Assembly: GCA_040544425.1 (NCBI GenBank)
Contig: JBEONO010000006.1
Coordinates: forward strand, 124,001-188,000
Direction of reading: 5' to 3'
Origin: Solimicrobium sp040544425
GTDB taxonomy: Bacteria; Pseudomonadota; Gammaproteobacteria; Burkholderiales; Burkholderiaceae_D
Length of the DNA stretch: 64,000 nucleotides
Positions 9,149-19,057 of this stretch are shown here, in pieces. The position numbers were made by a program, and so were the translations under genes. The notes under the pieces were generated by a model. It saw only the letters and a program-made list of their open reading frames with translations, did no database searches and was not told the origin of the DNA. Positions within the stretch are counted from its first letter, which is position 1; every line of letters starts with the position of its first letter.

Positions 9149-12100
9149 CTAACTGGTCTCAAGGTCAATATCGATACCCAGCGAACGGATTTCCTTGACC
9201 AGCACGTTAAACGATTCCGGCATACCGGCATCGATCACGTGATCGCCCTTGACCAGATTTTCGTACACTTTGGTACGTCCATTTACGTCATCGGACTTCA
9301 CAGTCAACATCTCTTGCAGCACGTAGGCCGCACCGTAAGCTTCGAGTGCCCATACCTCCATCTCACCGAAACGCTGACCACCGAACTGAGCTTTACCGCC
9401 CAGTGGCTGTTGCGTCACTAATGAGTAAGGACCGGTAGAACGCGCGTGCATCTTGTCATCAACCAGATGGTGCAGTTTCAGAACGTGCATGTAACCGACA
9501 GTCACATTCCGCTCAAACGATTCTCCGGTGCGACCGTCGTACAAGGTCACCTGGTTCTTCGATGGCGTCATGCCCAACTGCTTGGCGATGTCGTCCGGAT
9601 AAGCCAGATCCAGCATACGGCGGATTTCACCTTCGTGAGCACCGTCGAACACTGGTGTAGCAAACGGCACACCGTGTTTCAGGTTGTTGGCCAGTTCGAT
9701 GATTTCTGCGTCGGTAAATTTATCCAGCTCTTCTTTTTTACCGGATTCGTTGTAAATCGAATCGAGGAATTTACGCAGTTCCTGAATCGCGGTATGCGCT
9801 TTCAGCATTTCACCGATACGCAAACCAAGACCTTTGGCAGCCCAGCCCAAGTGCACTTCCAGAACCTGACCAACGTTCATCCGTGATGGAACACCCAAGG
9901 GGTTCAATACGACGTCAGCCGGAGTACCGTCAGCCATGTATGGCATATCTTCAATCGGCACAATGCGTGAAACCACACCCTTGTTACCGTGACGACCCGC
10001 CATCTTGTCACCTGGTTGCAGACGACGCTTCACAGCCAGATAGACTTTGACCATCTTCTGTACGCCCGGCGGCAATTCGTCGCCTTGCGTCAGCTTGGTA
10101 CGTTTTTCTTCGAAAGCCAGATCGAACTGGTGACGTTTTTCAGCGATCGAATCTTTGATCGCTTCCAATGCTGCAGCAGCATCGTCGTCAGCCGGACGAA
10201 TATCGAACCAGTGATGACGATCCAGATCAGCCAGATAGGCCTTGTCGATCACCGTGCCTTTGGCCATTTTCTTAGGACCGCCGTTAGCCACTTTACCGAT
10301 CAACATACGCTCCAAACGTTCAAAGGCATCGCCTTCAACGATACGCATCTGGTCATTCAAGTCCAGACGATAGCGCTTCAGTTCGTCATCGATAATCTGC
10401 TGAGCACGTTTGTCGCGCTGGATGCCTTCGCGAGTAAACACCTGCACGTCAATGACAGTACCAACCATACCGGATGGAACGCGCAATGAAGTGTCTTTTA
10501 CGTCAGAGGCTTTTTCACCGAAAATCGCGCGCAACAGTTTTTCTTCTGGCGTTAATTGGGTTTCACCTTTTGGTGTGACCTTACCGACCAGCGTATCGCC
10601 TGCTGTCACTTCAGCACCGATGTAGACAATACCTGCCTCATCCAGACGGGCTAACTGATTTTCAGCCAGGTTGGATATATCGCGGGTGATTTCTTCAGCA
10701 CCAAGTTTGGTGTCGCGAGCTACAACAGACAGCTCTTCAATATGAATCGATGTATAACGATCATCAGCAACCACTTTTTCCGAGATCAGGATCGAATCTT
10801 CAAAGTTATAACCATTCCATGGCATAAACGCGACCAGCATGTTTTGGCCGAGAGCCAATTCACCCAGATCTGTCGATGCACCGTCGGCCAATACGTCACC
10901 TTTGGCAACGATGTCGCCAACTTCAACGATAGGACGCTGGTTGATGTTGGTGTTCTGGTTCGAACGGGTGTACTTGATCAGGTTGTAAATATCCACACCG
11001 ACGTCGCCGGCAGTCGCTTCCGCGTCATTGACACGAATCACGATACGGCCCGCATCGATGTAATCTACTTTACCGCCGCGCAAAGCCTGCACTGTCGTGC
11101 CTGAATCGACCGCGACTGTGCGTTCGATACCGGTACCGACCAATGCTTTTTCCGGACGCAGGCAAGGAACAGCCTGACGTTGCATGTTGGCACCCATCAA
11201 AGCGCGGTTCGCATCATCGTGTTCCAGGAATGGAATCAACGAAGCCGCAACTGAGACTACCTGACCAGTGGCCACGTCCATGTATTGAACGCGCTCTGGA
11301 GCAACCAGGATTGTTTCACCAGCCTGACGTGACGAGACCAGTTCATCGCTCAACTTGCCTTCAGCGTTGATTGTTGCATTCGCCTGAGCGATGATGTAGC
11401 GACCTTCTTCGATGGCGGACAAATAATCAACCTGTGTCGTGATTTTGCTGTCAACCACTTTGCGATACGGCGTTTCCAGGAAGCCGTATTCGTTCAGACG
11501 TGCATACAAGGCCAGCGAGTTAATCAGACCAATATTCGGTCCTTCCGGTGTCTCGATCGGGCAGACGCGGCCATAATGCGTTGCATGTACGTCACGGACT
11601 TCAAAGCCAGCGCGCTCACGTGTCAAACCACCGGGTCCCAGGGCAGAAATACGACGTTTGTGCGTGATTTCTGATAACGGATTGGTTTGATCCATAAATT
11701 GCGACAGCTGCGACGAGCCGAAGAATTCACGGATTGCAGCAGAAATTGGCTTGGAGTTGATCAGATCGTGCGGCATTAAATTGTCAGCTTCGGCTTGACC
11801 CAAACGTTCTTTGACAGCGCGCTCAACACGCACCAGACCAGCACGGAATTGATTTTCAGCCAGTTCACCAACGCAACGCACACGCCGATTACCCAGGTGA
11901 TCAATATCATCGACTTCGCCGCGACCGTTTCGCAACTCAACCAGAATCTTGATCACAGCCAGTACATCATCGTTTGACAGGGTCATGGCACCGGTCAATT
12001 CATCACGCCCGATACGACGGTTAAATTTCATGCGACCCACTGCAGACAGGTCATAACGATCTGCGTTGTAGAACAGGCCGTTGAACAAGGCTTCAACAGA

Positions 12101-13255
12101 ATCTTCGGTTGGTGGTTCGCCAGGACGCATCATGCGATAGATTGCGACTTTGGCTGACATCTGGTCTGCGGTGTCGTCTGAACGAAGGGTGTTGGAAATG
12201 TATCCACCCTGGTCCAGATCATTGATGTACAGAGTCTGGATGTTGGCAACATTGGCCGTGCGCAGATTGCCCAGCAGTTCTTCTGTCAGCTCATCGTTGG
12301 CACTGGCAATGATTTCGCCGGTTTCAGCGTCAATCACATTTTTCGCCAACACACGTCCATAGAGATAATCTTCCGGTACAGAGATGTTTTTGATCTTGGC
12401 AGTTTCAACGTCGCGTATATGGCGACTGTTGATACGTTTGTCCTTGGCAACAATGACCTTGCCTGCTTTGTCCACGATATCAAAGCGCGCAATTTCACCA
12501 CGCAGATGTTCGGCAACGAATTCCATCTCCGCACCTTCACGATGCAGAATGAAATTATCAAATACGAAGAAGTTGGACAGAATTTGCTCATCGTTCATGC
12601 CGATTGCTTTGAGCAAGATCGTGACCGGCATCTTACGGCGACGATCGACGCGGAAGAACAGGATGTCTTTCGGGTCGAATTCGAAATCAAGCCATGAACC
12701 ACGGTAAGGAATGATCCTTGCCGAAAATAATAATTTACCTGACGAATGAGTTTTGCCGCGATCATGTTCGAAGAACACACCAGGCGAACGGTGCAACTGC
12801 GAAACGATGACACGCTCAGTACCATTGATCACGAAAGAACCTGTGGTCGTCATGAGCGGCAATTCGCCCATGTAAACTTCCTGTTCTTTCATTTCTTTGA
12901 CGACTGGCTTGGTCGGCGATTCTTTATCCAGGATCACCAGACGCACTTTGGCACGCAGTGGAGACGCATAGGTCAGACCGCGCTGTTGACATTCTTTAAC
13001 GTCAAAGGCCGGGTCGCCCAATACATAGGACAAAAATTCGAGACGCGCAAAACCATTGTGCGAAACGATAGGAAATATGGACGTGAAGGCTGACTGCAAA
13101 CCTTCATTTTTACGTTGTGACGCTGATTTGTCAGCCTGTAAAAAGCCCAAGTAGGATTCGAGCTGAGTAGCCAGCAAGAATGGAACGTTGTGGACGTTGG
13201 CGCGTTTCGCAAAAGATTTACGAATACGCTTCTTCTCAGTAAATGAGTAGTGCAT
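9149..13255 (-). CDS. rpoB: DNA-directed RNA polymerase subunit beta
   Basis: Second large core subunit of RNA polymerase. I place the start at 13255 (MHYSFTEKKRIRKSF), giving 1368 residues, the usual betaproteobacterial length. An upstream in-frame extension exists, but this ATG has GGAG six bases before it and matches where family members begin. The rifampicin-binding cluster (FFGSSQLSQFMDQTNPLSEITHKRRISALG) is intact and wild type in appearance. The C-terminal stretch with GGKAQFGGQRFGEMEVWALEA is the conserved end that contacts beta'. It is followed by rpoC in the same transcript and preceded by rplL with a hairpin in the gap. Confidence 0.99.
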   Translation of the reverse strand: MHYSFTEKKRIRKSFAKRANVHNVPFLLATQLESYLGFLQADKSASQRKNEGLQSAFTSIFPIVSHNGFARLEFLSYVLGDPAFDVKECQQRGLTYASPLRAKVRLVILDKESPTKPVVKEMKEQEVYMGELPLMTTTGSFVINGTERVIVSQLHRSPGVFFEHDRGKTHSSGKLLFSARIIPYRGSWLDFEFDPKDILFFRVDRRRKMPVTILLKAIGMNDEQILSNFFVFDNFILHREGAEMEFVAEHLRGEIARFDIVDKAGKVIVAKDKRINSRHIRDVETAKIKNISVPEDYLYGRVLAKNVIDAETGEIIASANDELTEELLGNLRTANVANIQTLYINDLDQGGYISNTLRSDDTADQMSAKVAIYRMMRPGEPPTEDSVEALFNGLFYNADRYDLSAVGRMKFNRRIGRDELTGAMTLSNDDVLAVIKILVELRNGRGEVDDIDHLGNRRVRCVGELAENQFRAGLVRVERAVKERLGQAEADNLMPHDLINSKPISAAIREFFGSSQLSQFMDQTNPLSEITHKRRISALGPGGLTRERAGFEVRDVHATHYGRVCPIETPEGPNIGLINSLALYARLNEYGFLETPYRKVVDSKITTQVDYLSAIEEGRYIIAQANATINAEGKLSDELVSSRQAGETILVAPERVQYMDVATGQVVSVAASLIPFLEHDDANRALMGANMQRQAVPCLRPEKALVGTGIERTVAVDSGTTVQALRGGKVDYIDAGRIVIRVNDAEATAGDVGVDIYNLIKYTRSNQNTNINQRPIVEVGDIVAKGDVLADGASTDLGELALGQNMLVAFMPWNGYNFEDSILISEKVVADDRYTSIHIEELSVVARDTKLGAEEITRDISNLAENQLARLDEAGIVYIGAEVTAGDTLVGKVTPKGETQLTPEEKLLRAIFGEKASDVKDTSLRVPSGMVGTVIDVQVFTREGIQRDKRAQQIIDDELKRYRLDLNDQMRIVEGDAFERLERMLIGKVANGGPKKMAKGTVIDKAYLADLDRHHWFDIRPADDDAAAALEAIKDSIAEKRHQFDLAFEEKRTKLTQGDELPPGVQKMVKVYLAVKRRLQPGDKMAGRHGNKGVVSRIVPIEDMPYMADGTPADVVLNPLGVPSRMNVGQVLEVHLGWAAKGLGLRIGEMLKAHTAIQELRKFLDSIYNESGKKEELDKFTDAEIIELANNLKHGVPFATPVFDGAHEGEIRRMLDLAYPDDIAKQLGMTPSKNQVTLYDGRTGESFERNVTVGYMHVLKLHHLVDDKMHARSTGPYSLVTQQPLGGKAQFGGQRFGEMEVWALEAYGAAYVLQEMLTVKSDDVNGRTKVYENLVKGDHVIDAGMPESFNVLVKEIRSLGIDIDLETS

Positions 13256-13440
13256 GAACACTCCGTGAGTGACAGGGAAAGATAGAGAACTCAAGCTTCG
13301 TCTGGATTTTCAGTCATATTGCCGTTACAGAAGCATGCAATACTGCGCAAAAACCGGTGGGAGAAGAAACTTCAGCTCTTTATCCTTCGTGCTGTAAGTT
13401 GATTAAGTGGAATTAAAATCAACAACCTAGAACGACAAAC

Positions 13441-13466
13441 GGAACCCTCTCTTTCGAGAGGATTCC
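13441..13466 (-). terminator. Hairpin (attenuator) between rplL and rpoB
   Basis: GGAAcCCTCTC - TTTC - GAGAGGaTTCC makes an 11-base stem with one mismatch, followed on the minus strand by GTTTGTCGTT. Many bacteria have a partial terminator at this point that lowers RNA polymerase subunit output relative to L7/L12, and the position here fits. The weak T-tract suggests partial read-through. Confidence 0.7.
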
Positions 13467-13512
13467 AACTCTGCAATGTGACGAAAATAAATTCGCCCAA
13501 AGCAAGACGCGA

Positions 13513-13884
13513 TTACTTAATTTCAGCTTTCGCGCCAGCTTCTTCCAATTTCTTCTTGGCGGCATCAGCATCTGCTTTTGAAACACCTTCTTTAACTGCT
13601 TTTGGTGCGCCATCAACAACGTCTTTAGCTTCTTTCAAGCCTAAACCTGTCAATTCACGAACTGCTTTAATGACGCCAACTTTGTTCGCGCCAATTTCAG
13701 TCAGAATTACGTTGAATTCTGTTTGCTCTTCAACAACCGCCGCTGCGCCTGCTGCCGGACCTGCAACAGCCATCGCTGCAGCTGAAACACCAAATTTTTC
13801 TTCGAAAGCTTTAACCAAGTCGTTCAGGTCCATTACGGACATCGCGCCTACTGCTTCCAAAATATCGTCTTTGCTAATTGCCAT
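13513..13884 (-). CDS. rplL: 50S ribosomal protein L7/L12
   Basis: Stalk protein that recruits translation GTPases, 123 residues. The N-terminal dimerisation helices (MAISKDDILEAVGAMSVMDLNDLVKAFEE), the Ala-rich hinge (AAMAVAGPAAGAAA) and the factor-binding C-terminal domain (KVGVIKAVRELTGLGLKEAKDVVD) are in the standard order. AGGAG precedes the ATG. It follows rplJ in the operon, with which its product forms the L10-(L12)n stalk. Confidence 0.99.
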   Translation of the reverse strand: MAISKDDILEAVGAMSVMDLNDLVKAFEEKFGVSAAAMAVAGPAAGAAAVVEEQTEFNVILTEIGANKVGVIKAVRELTGLGLKEAKDVVDGAPKAVKEGVSKADADAAKKKLEEAGAKAEIK

Positions 13885-13956
13885 TTGAAACTCCTAATTT
13901 GTTTAACTATTACTTAGTCAGTAATTACATCTGTTCGGTATTTGACCAGGATTGGA

Positions 13957-14502
13957 TTATTCAGCCGCCGCTTCAGACGCTGCTTCAACAGCAACCTCTG
14001 CAACTGCAGGAGAACCTTCACCTTTTTTTGCTGCCAAAGCAGCCAAACCACGCGCAAAACCAGCAACCGGTGCTTTCATCATGCCAGCCAACTGCGCCAA
14101 CAAGACTTCACGGGCTGGAATGTTAGCCAATGCAGCAACACCTGCTTTATCAAGTGCTTTACCTGCATAGTTACCAGCTTTGATCACCAGTTTGTCATTG
14201 GTTTTTGCAAAATCGTGCGTTACTTTTGCCGCAGCAACAGCATCTTCAGAAATTGCATAAATCAATGGACCAGTCATATCTTTGCCCAAGCTGGCAAATG
14301 TCGTACCTTCTACAGCGCGAATAGCCAATGTATTTTTCAATACACGCAGATATACGCCCTGGGCACGGGCTTTGGCGCGCAATTGCGTCAAATGACCTAC
14401 CTGGATGCCACGATATTCGGCCACAACGATAGTCTGTGCAGTAGCTACTTTCGCAGCGACTTCGGCGACTACGGCCTTTTTGTCATTCAGATTGAGACTC
14501 AC
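13957..14502 (-). CDS. rplJ: 50S ribosomal protein L10
   Basis: Stalk base protein that binds 23S rRNA and carries L7/L12 dimers. I choose the GTG at 14502 (protein starting MSLNLNDKKAVV, 181 residues) because GGAGG sits six bases upstream; a TTG two codons earlier lies too close to that site. The N-terminal rRNA-binding domain has VVAEYRGIQVGHLTQLRAKA, and the C-terminal helix that holds L12 is Ala/Glu-rich. It is slightly longer than the E. coli protein because of this C-terminal tail. Expression is expected to be controlled through its leader. Confidence 0.97.
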   Translation of the reverse strand: MSLNLNDKKAVVAEVAAKVATAQTIVVAEYRGIQVGHLTQLRAKARAQGVYLRVLKNTLAIRAVEGTTFASLGKDMTGPLIYAISEDAVAAAKVTHDFAKTNDKLVIKAGNYAGKALDKAGVAALANIPAREVLLAQLAGMMKAPVAGFARGLAALAAKKGEGSPAVAEVAVEAASEAAAE

Positions 14503-14783
14503 GGTCAACCTCCAATTATGATGCTCGGAAAATCCCTCACATCGTTTCGAACACGGCGTCCGAAGTCAGGAGTTGCTTGCTGTTTCCAGCGTCGTAACTA
14601 CAAAACTTGTTCGGGCCCACCATCTGCGCTGGGCACTTCAGATATTGCTATCTGTCGCGATTACCTGATACCCAATAAAACAGCCATTACGTATCAGCCC
14701 AACGGTCTTTGATTGTCTGGATGCGACATGCACCCAGCCCAAAGATTCGCCTGATGCCCCAGAGGACGTCAGGGCTTTATTTT
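14503..14783 (-). promoter_or_regulatory. rplJ leader (candidate L10-L12 autoregulatory region)
   Basis: The 281 bases between rplA and rplJ hold no gene. In many bacteria the L10-L12 complex binds an RNA structure here and blocks its own translation. I see a GCCCTGACG/CATCAGGC type hairpin just after the rplA stop (about 14747-14776) and further paired segments nearer rplJ. I could not fold the region, so the assignment rests on position and length. Confidence 0.6.
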
Positions 14784-15479
14784 TTAGCCTGCCAAATTAG
14801 CGTGATCAATACGCACACCAGCACCCATAGTGGATGACATGGCGATACGGCGTAAGTACACACCTTTAGAAGTAGCTGGTTTGGCTTTTTGCAAAGCTTC
14901 AATCAACGCCAGCAGGTTGGCTTTCAGATCCGCATCAGCAAATGACTTGCGGCCGATGGTTGAGTGAATGATTCCGGCTTTGTCAGTACGATATTGCACT
15001 TGACCTGCTTTGGCGTTTTTCACCGCAGTCGCAACGTCAGGAGTAACAGTACCTACTTTTGGGTTCGGCATTAAACCACGTGGTCCGAGAATCTGCCCCA
15101 AAGTACCAACGATCCGCATTGTGTCTGGAGAGGCGATCACGATATCAAACGGCATGTCGCCAGCCTTGATACGTTCTGCCAAATCTTCCATACCAACGAC
15201 GTCAGCACCAGCCGCTTTAGCTTGTTCAGCCTTGTCACCAGTCGCAAATACTGCAACGCGTACTGTCTTGCCTGTACCGGCTGGCAGAACAACTGAACCA
15301 CGCACAACCTGATCAGATTTCTTGGGATCTACACCCAACTGAATCGCCACGTCGAATGATTCATTGAATTTCGCGGTAGCGCATTCACGCAGCAAAGCTA
15401 CTGCATTGTCAAACGGATAGACTTTTGTGCGATCAACTTTAGTTTTGATCAATTGTGCTCGTTTGGATAACTTGGCCAT
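14784..15479 (-). CDS. rplA: 50S ribosomal protein L1
   Basis: L1 stalk protein of 231 residues, standard length. The conserved segments FNESFDVAIQLGVDPKKSDQ, RGLMPNPKVGTVTPDV and the C-terminal GVYLRRIAMSSTMGAGVRID are all present. It binds 23S rRNA near the E site and usually also represses its own operon through a site in the rplK leader. Its start overlaps the rplK stop (TAATG), so the two are translationally coupled. Confidence 0.99.
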   Translation of the reverse strand: MAKLSKRAQLIKTKVDRTKVYPFDNAVALLRECATAKFNESFDVAIQLGVDPKKSDQVVRGSVVLPAGTGKTVRVAVFATGDKAEQAKAAGADVVGMEDLAERIKAGDMPFDIVIASPDTMRIVGTLGQILGPRGLMPNPKVGTVTPDVATAVKNAKAGQVQYRTDKAGIIHSTIGRKSFADADLKANLLALIEALQKAKPATSKGVYLRRIAMSSTMGAGVRIDHANLAG

Positions 15480-15910
15480 TATACGCCCTCTACCGTGATG
15501 CCCATCGAACGTGCTGAGCCTGCAATGGTGCGCACTGCTGCGTCCATGTCTGCGGCGGTCAAATCTGCACGTTTCGTTGTAGCGATTTCTTCAGCCTGCT
15601 GACGAGTCAGTTTGCCTACTTTGTCTGTATGTGGCTTTGGTGAACCTTTAGTCACGCCAGCGGCTTTTTTGATCAGGTAAGTTGCAGGTGGCGTTTTCAT
15701 GACGAATGTAAACGACTTGTCCGCAAATGCAGTGATCACCACAGGAATTGGCATACCTGGCTCTACACCTTGAGTCTGTGCGTTGAATGCTTTACAGAAT
15801 TCCATGATGTTCAAACCACGCTGACCCAATGCTGGACCGATAGGTGGGGATGGGTTTGCTTTACCAGCTGGCACTTGCAGCTTGATAAAACCAATAATTT
15901 TCTTTGCCAT
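15479..15910 (-). CDS. rplK: 50S ribosomal protein L11
   Basis: 143-residue protein of the GTPase-associated centre. The N-terminal Pro-rich start (IKLQVPAGKANPSPPIGPALGQRGLNI) and the rRNA-binding C-terminal domain ending GSARSMGITVEGV are typical. It is first of the rplKA pair and overlaps rplA by one base. A leader of 133 bases separates it from nusG. Confidence 0.99.
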   Translation of the reverse strand: MAKKIIGFIKLQVPAGKANPSPPIGPALGQRGLNIMEFCKAFNAQTQGVEPGMPIPVVITAFADKSFTFVMKTPPATYLIKKAAGVTKGSPKPHTDKVGKLTRQQAEEIATTKRADLTAADMDAAVRTIAGSARSMGITVEGV

Positions 15911-16043
15911 GATGGCTCCTTCTTAAGTTGAGTAATAGCGCCCATCTGATCATTGACTGCTTGCCTTGAATCAAACCGGCTCCTCCGGGTTGCTGATTCC
16001 TGATTTTGAGTTCAGGTGCCACAGCTGGCGTACTACCAAAAAC
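15911..16043 (-). promoter_or_regulatory. rplK leader (possible L1 operator)
   Basis: The gap between nusG and rplK contains an AACCCGG/CCGGTT hairpin (15974-15991). In enterobacteria, ribosomal protein L1 binds an RNA mimic of its 23S site in this leader to shut off rplK-rplA translation. The position fits, but the exact L1 motif was not verified. Confidence 0.4.
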
Positions 16044-16634
16044 TTATACTTTTTCGACCTGACTGAAATCCAGTTCAACTGGAGTCGCACGACCGAAAAT
16101 GGTGACAGTAACGCGTACTTTTGATTTCTCGTAATTCACTTCTTCCACGTTGCCGTTAAAGTCGGTGAACGGACCATCTTTAATACGAATAACTTCGCCA
16201 ACCTCATACAACACTTTAGGTCTTGGCTTTTCAACGCCTTCCTGAACCTGCTGCATGATTTTCGCCACTTCATGTGGCGCAATCGGGGTGGGCTTATTCG
16301 ATTTACCGCCGATAAAGCCAGTAACCTTGCTGGTATTTTTTACCAGATGCCAGGTGTCATCAGTCATTTCCATTTCAACGAATACATAACCCGGGAACAG
16401 ACGACGTTCTGTCACCGCCTTGGTACCGTTCTTGACTTCGACGACTTCTTCGCTGGGTACTAAAATCTGACCAAACTTGTCTTGCATACCGGCACGCTCG
16501 ATACGCTCGGTGAGCGCACGCTGCACGCTCTTTTCCATTCCGGAATAAGCATGCACTACGTACCAACGCATATTCCCAGTTGGAGCAACGGCACCTTCAA
16601 CTGGGTTTTTTGTTTCTGAGAGATTGTCACTCAT
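16044..16634 (-). CDS. nusG: Transcription termination/antitermination protein NusG
   Basis: 196 residues. The N-terminal NGN domain (MRWYVVHAYSGMEKSVQRAL...PGYVFVEMEM) binds the RNA polymerase clamp. The C-terminal KOW domain (VGEVIRIKDGPFTDFNGNVEEV) links polymerase to Rho or ribosomal protein S10. A short acidic N-terminal extension (MSDNLSETKNPVEG) is common in Burkholderiales. It starts directly after the secE stop. Confidence 0.99.
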   Translation of the reverse strand: MSDNLSETKNPVEGAVAPTGNMRWYVVHAYSGMEKSVQRALTERIERAGMQDKFGQILVPSEEVVEVKNGTKAVTERRLFPGYVFVEMEMTDDTWHLVKNTSKVTGFIGGKSNKPTPIAPHEVAKIMQQVQEGVEKPRPKVLYEVGEVIRIKDGPFTDFNGNVEEVNYEKSKVRVTVTIFGRATPVELDFSQVEKV

Positions 16635-17015
16635 TTATTTTTTCCAGCTCAGAATTAAGTCATACAGGACGAATTCTAAAATTTTATCGGTGCCCCACAA
16701 AAAGAGCGCCATCGTCAGGACAAACACAAACACGACTGCAGTGATTTGGCCGGCTTCCTTACGGGTTGGCCAGACTACTTTTTTAGTCTCGCGAACAGAC
16801 TCTTTACCAAAGGTCAAAAAGCTTTGACCTGGCTCAGTCGTCCACATAACGCCTACTGCCAACAGCAACCCTGCTACCAGTGCGACTACGCGCCAGACAG
16901 ATTGATCAGCAAGCACAAAAAAACCAACCACTGCTGCTACCGCAGCCAAAACTGCCAAAGTGATTTTTAATTTGTCGCTTGATGTGTTGACCGTTTGCAC
17001 GGATTGATTTGACAT
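16635..17015 (-). CDS. secE: Preprotein translocase subunit SecE
   Basis: 126-residue inner-membrane protein of the SecYEG channel with three predicted membrane helices, as in E. coli. The diagnostic C-terminal segment (SVRETKKVVWPTRKEAGQITAVVFVFVLTMALFLWGTDKI) carries the conserved VVWPTRKE amphipathic helix. The secE-nusG pair is a hallmark of this operon. Confidence 0.97.
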   Translation of the reverse strand: MSNQSVQTVNTSSDKLKITLAVLAAVAAVVGFFVLADQSVWRVVALVAGLLLAVGVMWTTEPGQSFLTFGKESVRETKKVVWPTRKEAGQITAVVFVFVLTMALFLWGTDKILEFVLYDLILSWKK

Positions 17016-17052
17016 ACTTAATTTAACTTTCGATGCCCTGCAACCAATATGG

Positions 17053-17128
17053 TGGCAGGGGCGGAGGGAATCGAACCCCCAACCTTCGGTTTTGGAGACC
17101 GACGCTCTGCCAATTGAGCTACACCCCT
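17053..17128 (-). tRNA. tRNA-Trp (CCA)
   Basis: A 76-base cloverleaf with acceptor stem AGGGGTG/CGCCCCT, D-arm GCTCAATTGGCAGAGC, anticodon loop with CCA, T-arm GGGGGTTCGATTCCCTC and an encoded 3' CCA. It lies between tuf and secE, its classic place. Confidence 0.97.
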
Positions 17129-17143
17129 AAAACTGAACTTGTC

Positions 17144-17176
17144 GAAAAAGGCCAAACTTTCGGTTTGGCCTTTTTC
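17144..17176 (-). terminator. Terminator after tuf
   Basis: GAAAAAGGCCAAAC - TTTC - GGTTTGGCCTTTTTC is a perfect stem with an A/T flank on each side, about 60 bases beyond the tuf stop and before tRNA-Trp. It separates the tRNA/tuf transcript from the tRNA-Trp/secE transcript. Confidence 0.9.
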
Positions 17177-17235
17177 GGGCTATTACTACAATTTTCTTAC
17201 GCCGGGTCGATGAGGCCGACCCAGTCTACGACTTT

Positions 17236-18426
17236 TTAGGCGATGATTTTTGCAACAACGCCCGCACCAACAGTACGGCCACCTTCACGAATCGCGAAGC
17301 GCAAGCCTTCTTCCATCGCGATCGGGTTGATCAACTTGACAGTGATCGACACGTTATCGCCTGGCATAACCATTTCTTTATCCGCAGGCAACTCGATCGA
17401 ACCCGTTACGTCCGTGGTACGGAAGTAGAACTGTGGACGATAGTTGTTGAAGAATGGCGTGTGACGACCACCTTCATCTTTGGACAGGACATAGATCTCG
17501 CCCGTGAAATGATTATGCGGCTTGATCGAACCTGGCTTTGCCAGAACCTGACCACGCTGCACGTCTTCACGCTTGGTGCCGCGCAACAAAACGCCGACGT
17601 TGTCGCCCGCCTGACCTTGATCCAATAACTTACGGAACATTTCAACACCGGTACAGGTGGTTTTTTGCGTATCAGTAATACCAATGATTTCCAGCTCTTC
17701 ACCAACTTTAACAATACCGCGCTCGATACGGCCAGTTACCACAGTACCGCGACCCGAGATCGAAAATACATCTTCTACCGGCAACAGGAAGGTACCGTCA
17801 ACAGCACGTTCCGGCGTAGGGATATAGGTATCCAATGCGTCAGCCAGTTTCATAATGGCTTCTTCACCCAATGGACCCTTGTCGCCTTCCAGCGCCAATT
17901 TTGCAGAACCCTGGATGATCGGCAGATCGTCGCCTGGGAAATCGTACTTGGAAAGTAACTCGCGCACTTCCATTTCAACCAGCTCCAGCAATTCAGCATC
18001 GTCAACCATGTCGCACTTGTTCAGGAACACGATGATGTAAGGAACGCCAACCTGACGTGCCAACAGGATATGTTCGCGAGTTTGCGGCATAGGACCGTCA
18101 GCTGCGGAACAGACCAGAATTGCGCCGTCCATTTGAGCAGCGCCGGTAATCATGTTTTTCACATAATCAGCATGGCCTGGGCAGTCAACGTGAGCGTAGT
18201 GACGCGCTGCTGTTTCGTATTCTACGTGCGCAGTATTAATCGTAATACCACGCGCTTTTTCTTCCGGTGCAGCGTCGATTTCATCGTATTTCTTGGCTTC
18301 GCCGCCGAATTTTGATGACAGAACAGTCGCAATCGCTGCTGTCAGTGTTGTTTTACCATGATCAACGTGGCCAATTGTTCCCACATTCACGTGCGGCTTG
18401 GTCCGCTCAAACTTGCTCTTTGCCAT
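17236..18426 (-). CDS. tuf: Translation elongation factor Tu
   Basis: 396-residue GTPase that delivers aminoacyl-tRNA. The G motifs GHVDHGKT, DCPGH and NKCD are intact, as are domains 2 and 3 (FLLPVEDVFSISGRGTVVTGRIERG; VMPGDNVSITVKLI). It sits between tRNA-Thr and tRNA-Trp. Betaproteobacteria usually carry a second tuf beside fusA and rpsG, so this is probably one of two copies (inference). Confidence 0.99.
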   Translation of the reverse strand: MAKSKFERTKPHVNVGTIGHVDHGKTTLTAAIATVLSSKFGGEAKKYDEIDAAPEEKARGITINTAHVEYETAARHYAHVDCPGHADYVKNMITGAAQMDGAILVCSAADGPMPQTREHILLARQVGVPYIIVFLNKCDMVDDAELLELVEMEVRELLSKYDFPGDDLPIIQGSAKLALEGDKGPLGEEAIMKLADALDTYIPTPERAVDGTFLLPVEDVFSISGRGTVVTGRIERGIVKVGEELEIIGITDTQKTTCTGVEMFRKLLDQGQAGDNVGVLLRGTKREDVQRGQVLAKPGSIKPHNHFTGEIYVLSKDEGGRHTPFFNNYRPQFYFRTTDVTGSIELPADKEMVMPGDNVSITVKLINPIAMEEGLRFAIREGGRTVGAGVVAKIIA

Positions 18427-18529
18427 TTTTTGACTCCTAACGATTTTGATGAGAATGTCTTGGCAAGTGCCAGACCGTCAAACTGATTTAATGAAAACTA
18501 CTGTCTATATACGCACTGCTTAAATTGTT

Positions 18530-18604
<75 letters not shown>

Positions 18605-18711
18605 CTTTTTTTGCATGACTCAGTACTCGTGGCACACTTAAGTCAATACGATCAATACCTTGGCTGCACCTTCGTTGCTGAAATTGACACCGTTCAGCAA
18701 CCGTACTAAAT

Positions 18712-18785
18712 TGGAGCGGGTGAAGGGAATCGAACCCTCGTCATAAGCTTGGAAGGCTTCAGCTCTACCATTAAGCTACACCCGC
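18712..18785 (-). tRNA. tRNA-Gly (TCC)
   Basis: 74 bases: acceptor GCGGGTG/CACCCGC, D-arm GCTTAATGGTAGAGC, anticodon TCC in GAAGCCTTCCAAGCTT, T-loop GTTCGATTC and encoded CCA. Part of the Tyr-Gly-Thr-tuf unit. Confidence 0.97.
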
Positions 18786-18867
18786 AAAGACGGCTCGCGC
18801 CTTAAAAACAAGTTATTTAATTTACCGCCACGCGCACAAGATTCGAATGCCAGGCATGCGCTACCTA

Positions 18868-18952
<85 letters not shown>

Positions 18953-19057
18953 ATAGGGAACCACGGATTATAATCAATTGAAATTCTACCGTCAAGCAAC
19001 TAGTCAGAATTAAATTGATTAAGCGATGAGTGGTCGATAATAGTGGCTCGCGCGACA

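Noticed and set aside
13256..13294. 13-residue extension of RpoB
   Set aside because: The start at 13255 has a good ribosome site and matches the known family start.
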